A stretch of DNA of 14,128 nt from JBOGED01 sp050743625 (GTDB lineage: Bacteria; Actinomycetota; Nitriliruptoria; Euzebyales; Egibacteraceae): positions 1 through 14,128 of the forward strand of contig JBOGED010000008.1 in assembly GCA_050743625.1 (NCBI GenBank), in the 5' to 3' direction. Positions 13,873 to 14,128 of the stretch are shown piece by piece. The notes below the pieces were generated by a model. The model worked only from the letters and a program-made list of their open reading frames with translations, did no database searches and had not been told where the DNA came from. Position 1 is the stretch's first letter. Every line of letters starts with the position of its first letter. The position numbers and the translations under genes are program-made.

Positions 13873-14128
13873 TCGGTCGAAAGGGCCTGATTGCGCAGCG
13901 AACGCTGAGTATCGCCTGGGAGCGTTCACACACCTCTGGCGGTGACTGGAACGCGAAATCTCCAGGTCTTCGGATCCCGCCGGCCAGCACGCGATCGTCA
14001 GGCTAAGTGGTCCCTTCCGGAAATATCGTTACGTATCGAGGGCGGCACTGCGCCCTGCTCGCAAGGCGCGCCGAGTGCGCATATCCGCAAGGCTCATATG
14101 TAAGCGAGGCGCAACGCCGCGAGCGCCG
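13873..14128. other. right-hand flank without a recognised gene
   Basis: I see no gene, RNA or clear repeat in this stretch. The one open plus-strand frame lacks a ribosome site and family features. Confidence 0.4.

Noticed and set aside
1..14128. CRISPR array, tRNA, rRNA or insertion-sequence transposase
   Set aside because: No regular repeat-spacer pattern, no tRNA- or rRNA-like sequence and no transposase motifs were seen on either strand.

Overview
The window comes from a high-GC actinobacterium. This rests on strong G/C at third codon positions in every intact gene, an F420-dependent luciferase-like (LLM) oxidoreductase, a DinB/mycothiol-type protein, and several genes that look leaderless (a TANNNT -10 box 6-8 nt before the start codon). 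The genus cannot be read from the sequence.

Layout. (1) 1-467 is a gene-free upstream region with perfect palindromes and one copy of a dispersed repeat. (2) 468-6031 is a compact block of five intact genes: a DinB-fold protein (+), a Tat-exported PhoD-type phosphodiesterase/alkaline phosphatase (+), an F420-type LLM oxidoreductase (+), an acyl-CoA dehydrogenase (-, convergent with the oxidoreductase, stop codons 1 nt apart) and a class-C-type serine hydrolase (+, divergent from the dehydrogenase). They look like individual metabolic or detoxification genes rather than one pathway. (3) 6032-7650 is decayed DNA. It holds a RibD/dihydrofolate-reductase-family pseudogene (-) and a heavily broken large ATPase regulator of the LuxR/AAA type (+). 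(4) 7651-10157 holds an intact SnoaL-VOC fusion (-), a repeat-rich gene-free stretch (about 8660-9020), an SgcJ/EcaC-family gene that has lost its middle (-), and a frameshifted SRPBCC-like pseudogene (-). (5) 10158-14128 holds an intact MarR regulator (+), a decayed stretch with a 14-codon gene stub, a TetR pseudogene with two +1 lesions (-), a C-terminal fragment of an acyl-CoA synthetase (+) joined head-to-head to the TetR start, an intact SAM methyltransferase (-), and an AAC(3)-I-like GNAT acetyltransferase pseudogene (+).

Interpretation. The left block is ordinary and intact. The right 8 kb looks like an accessory region in decay: small detoxification and resistance-type enzymes and regulators carrying frameshifts, in-frame deletions and truncations, with a 20-nt exact inverted repeat linking 190-209 to 8802-8821. 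I did not find a convincing undescribed multi-gene system. The most notable items are the dispersed and nested repeats around 8.8-9.0 kb, the TetR/ligase junction where the TetR start codon lies in ligase-derived DNA, the clean internal deletion in the SgcJ-like gene, and the recurring leaderless promoter architecture.
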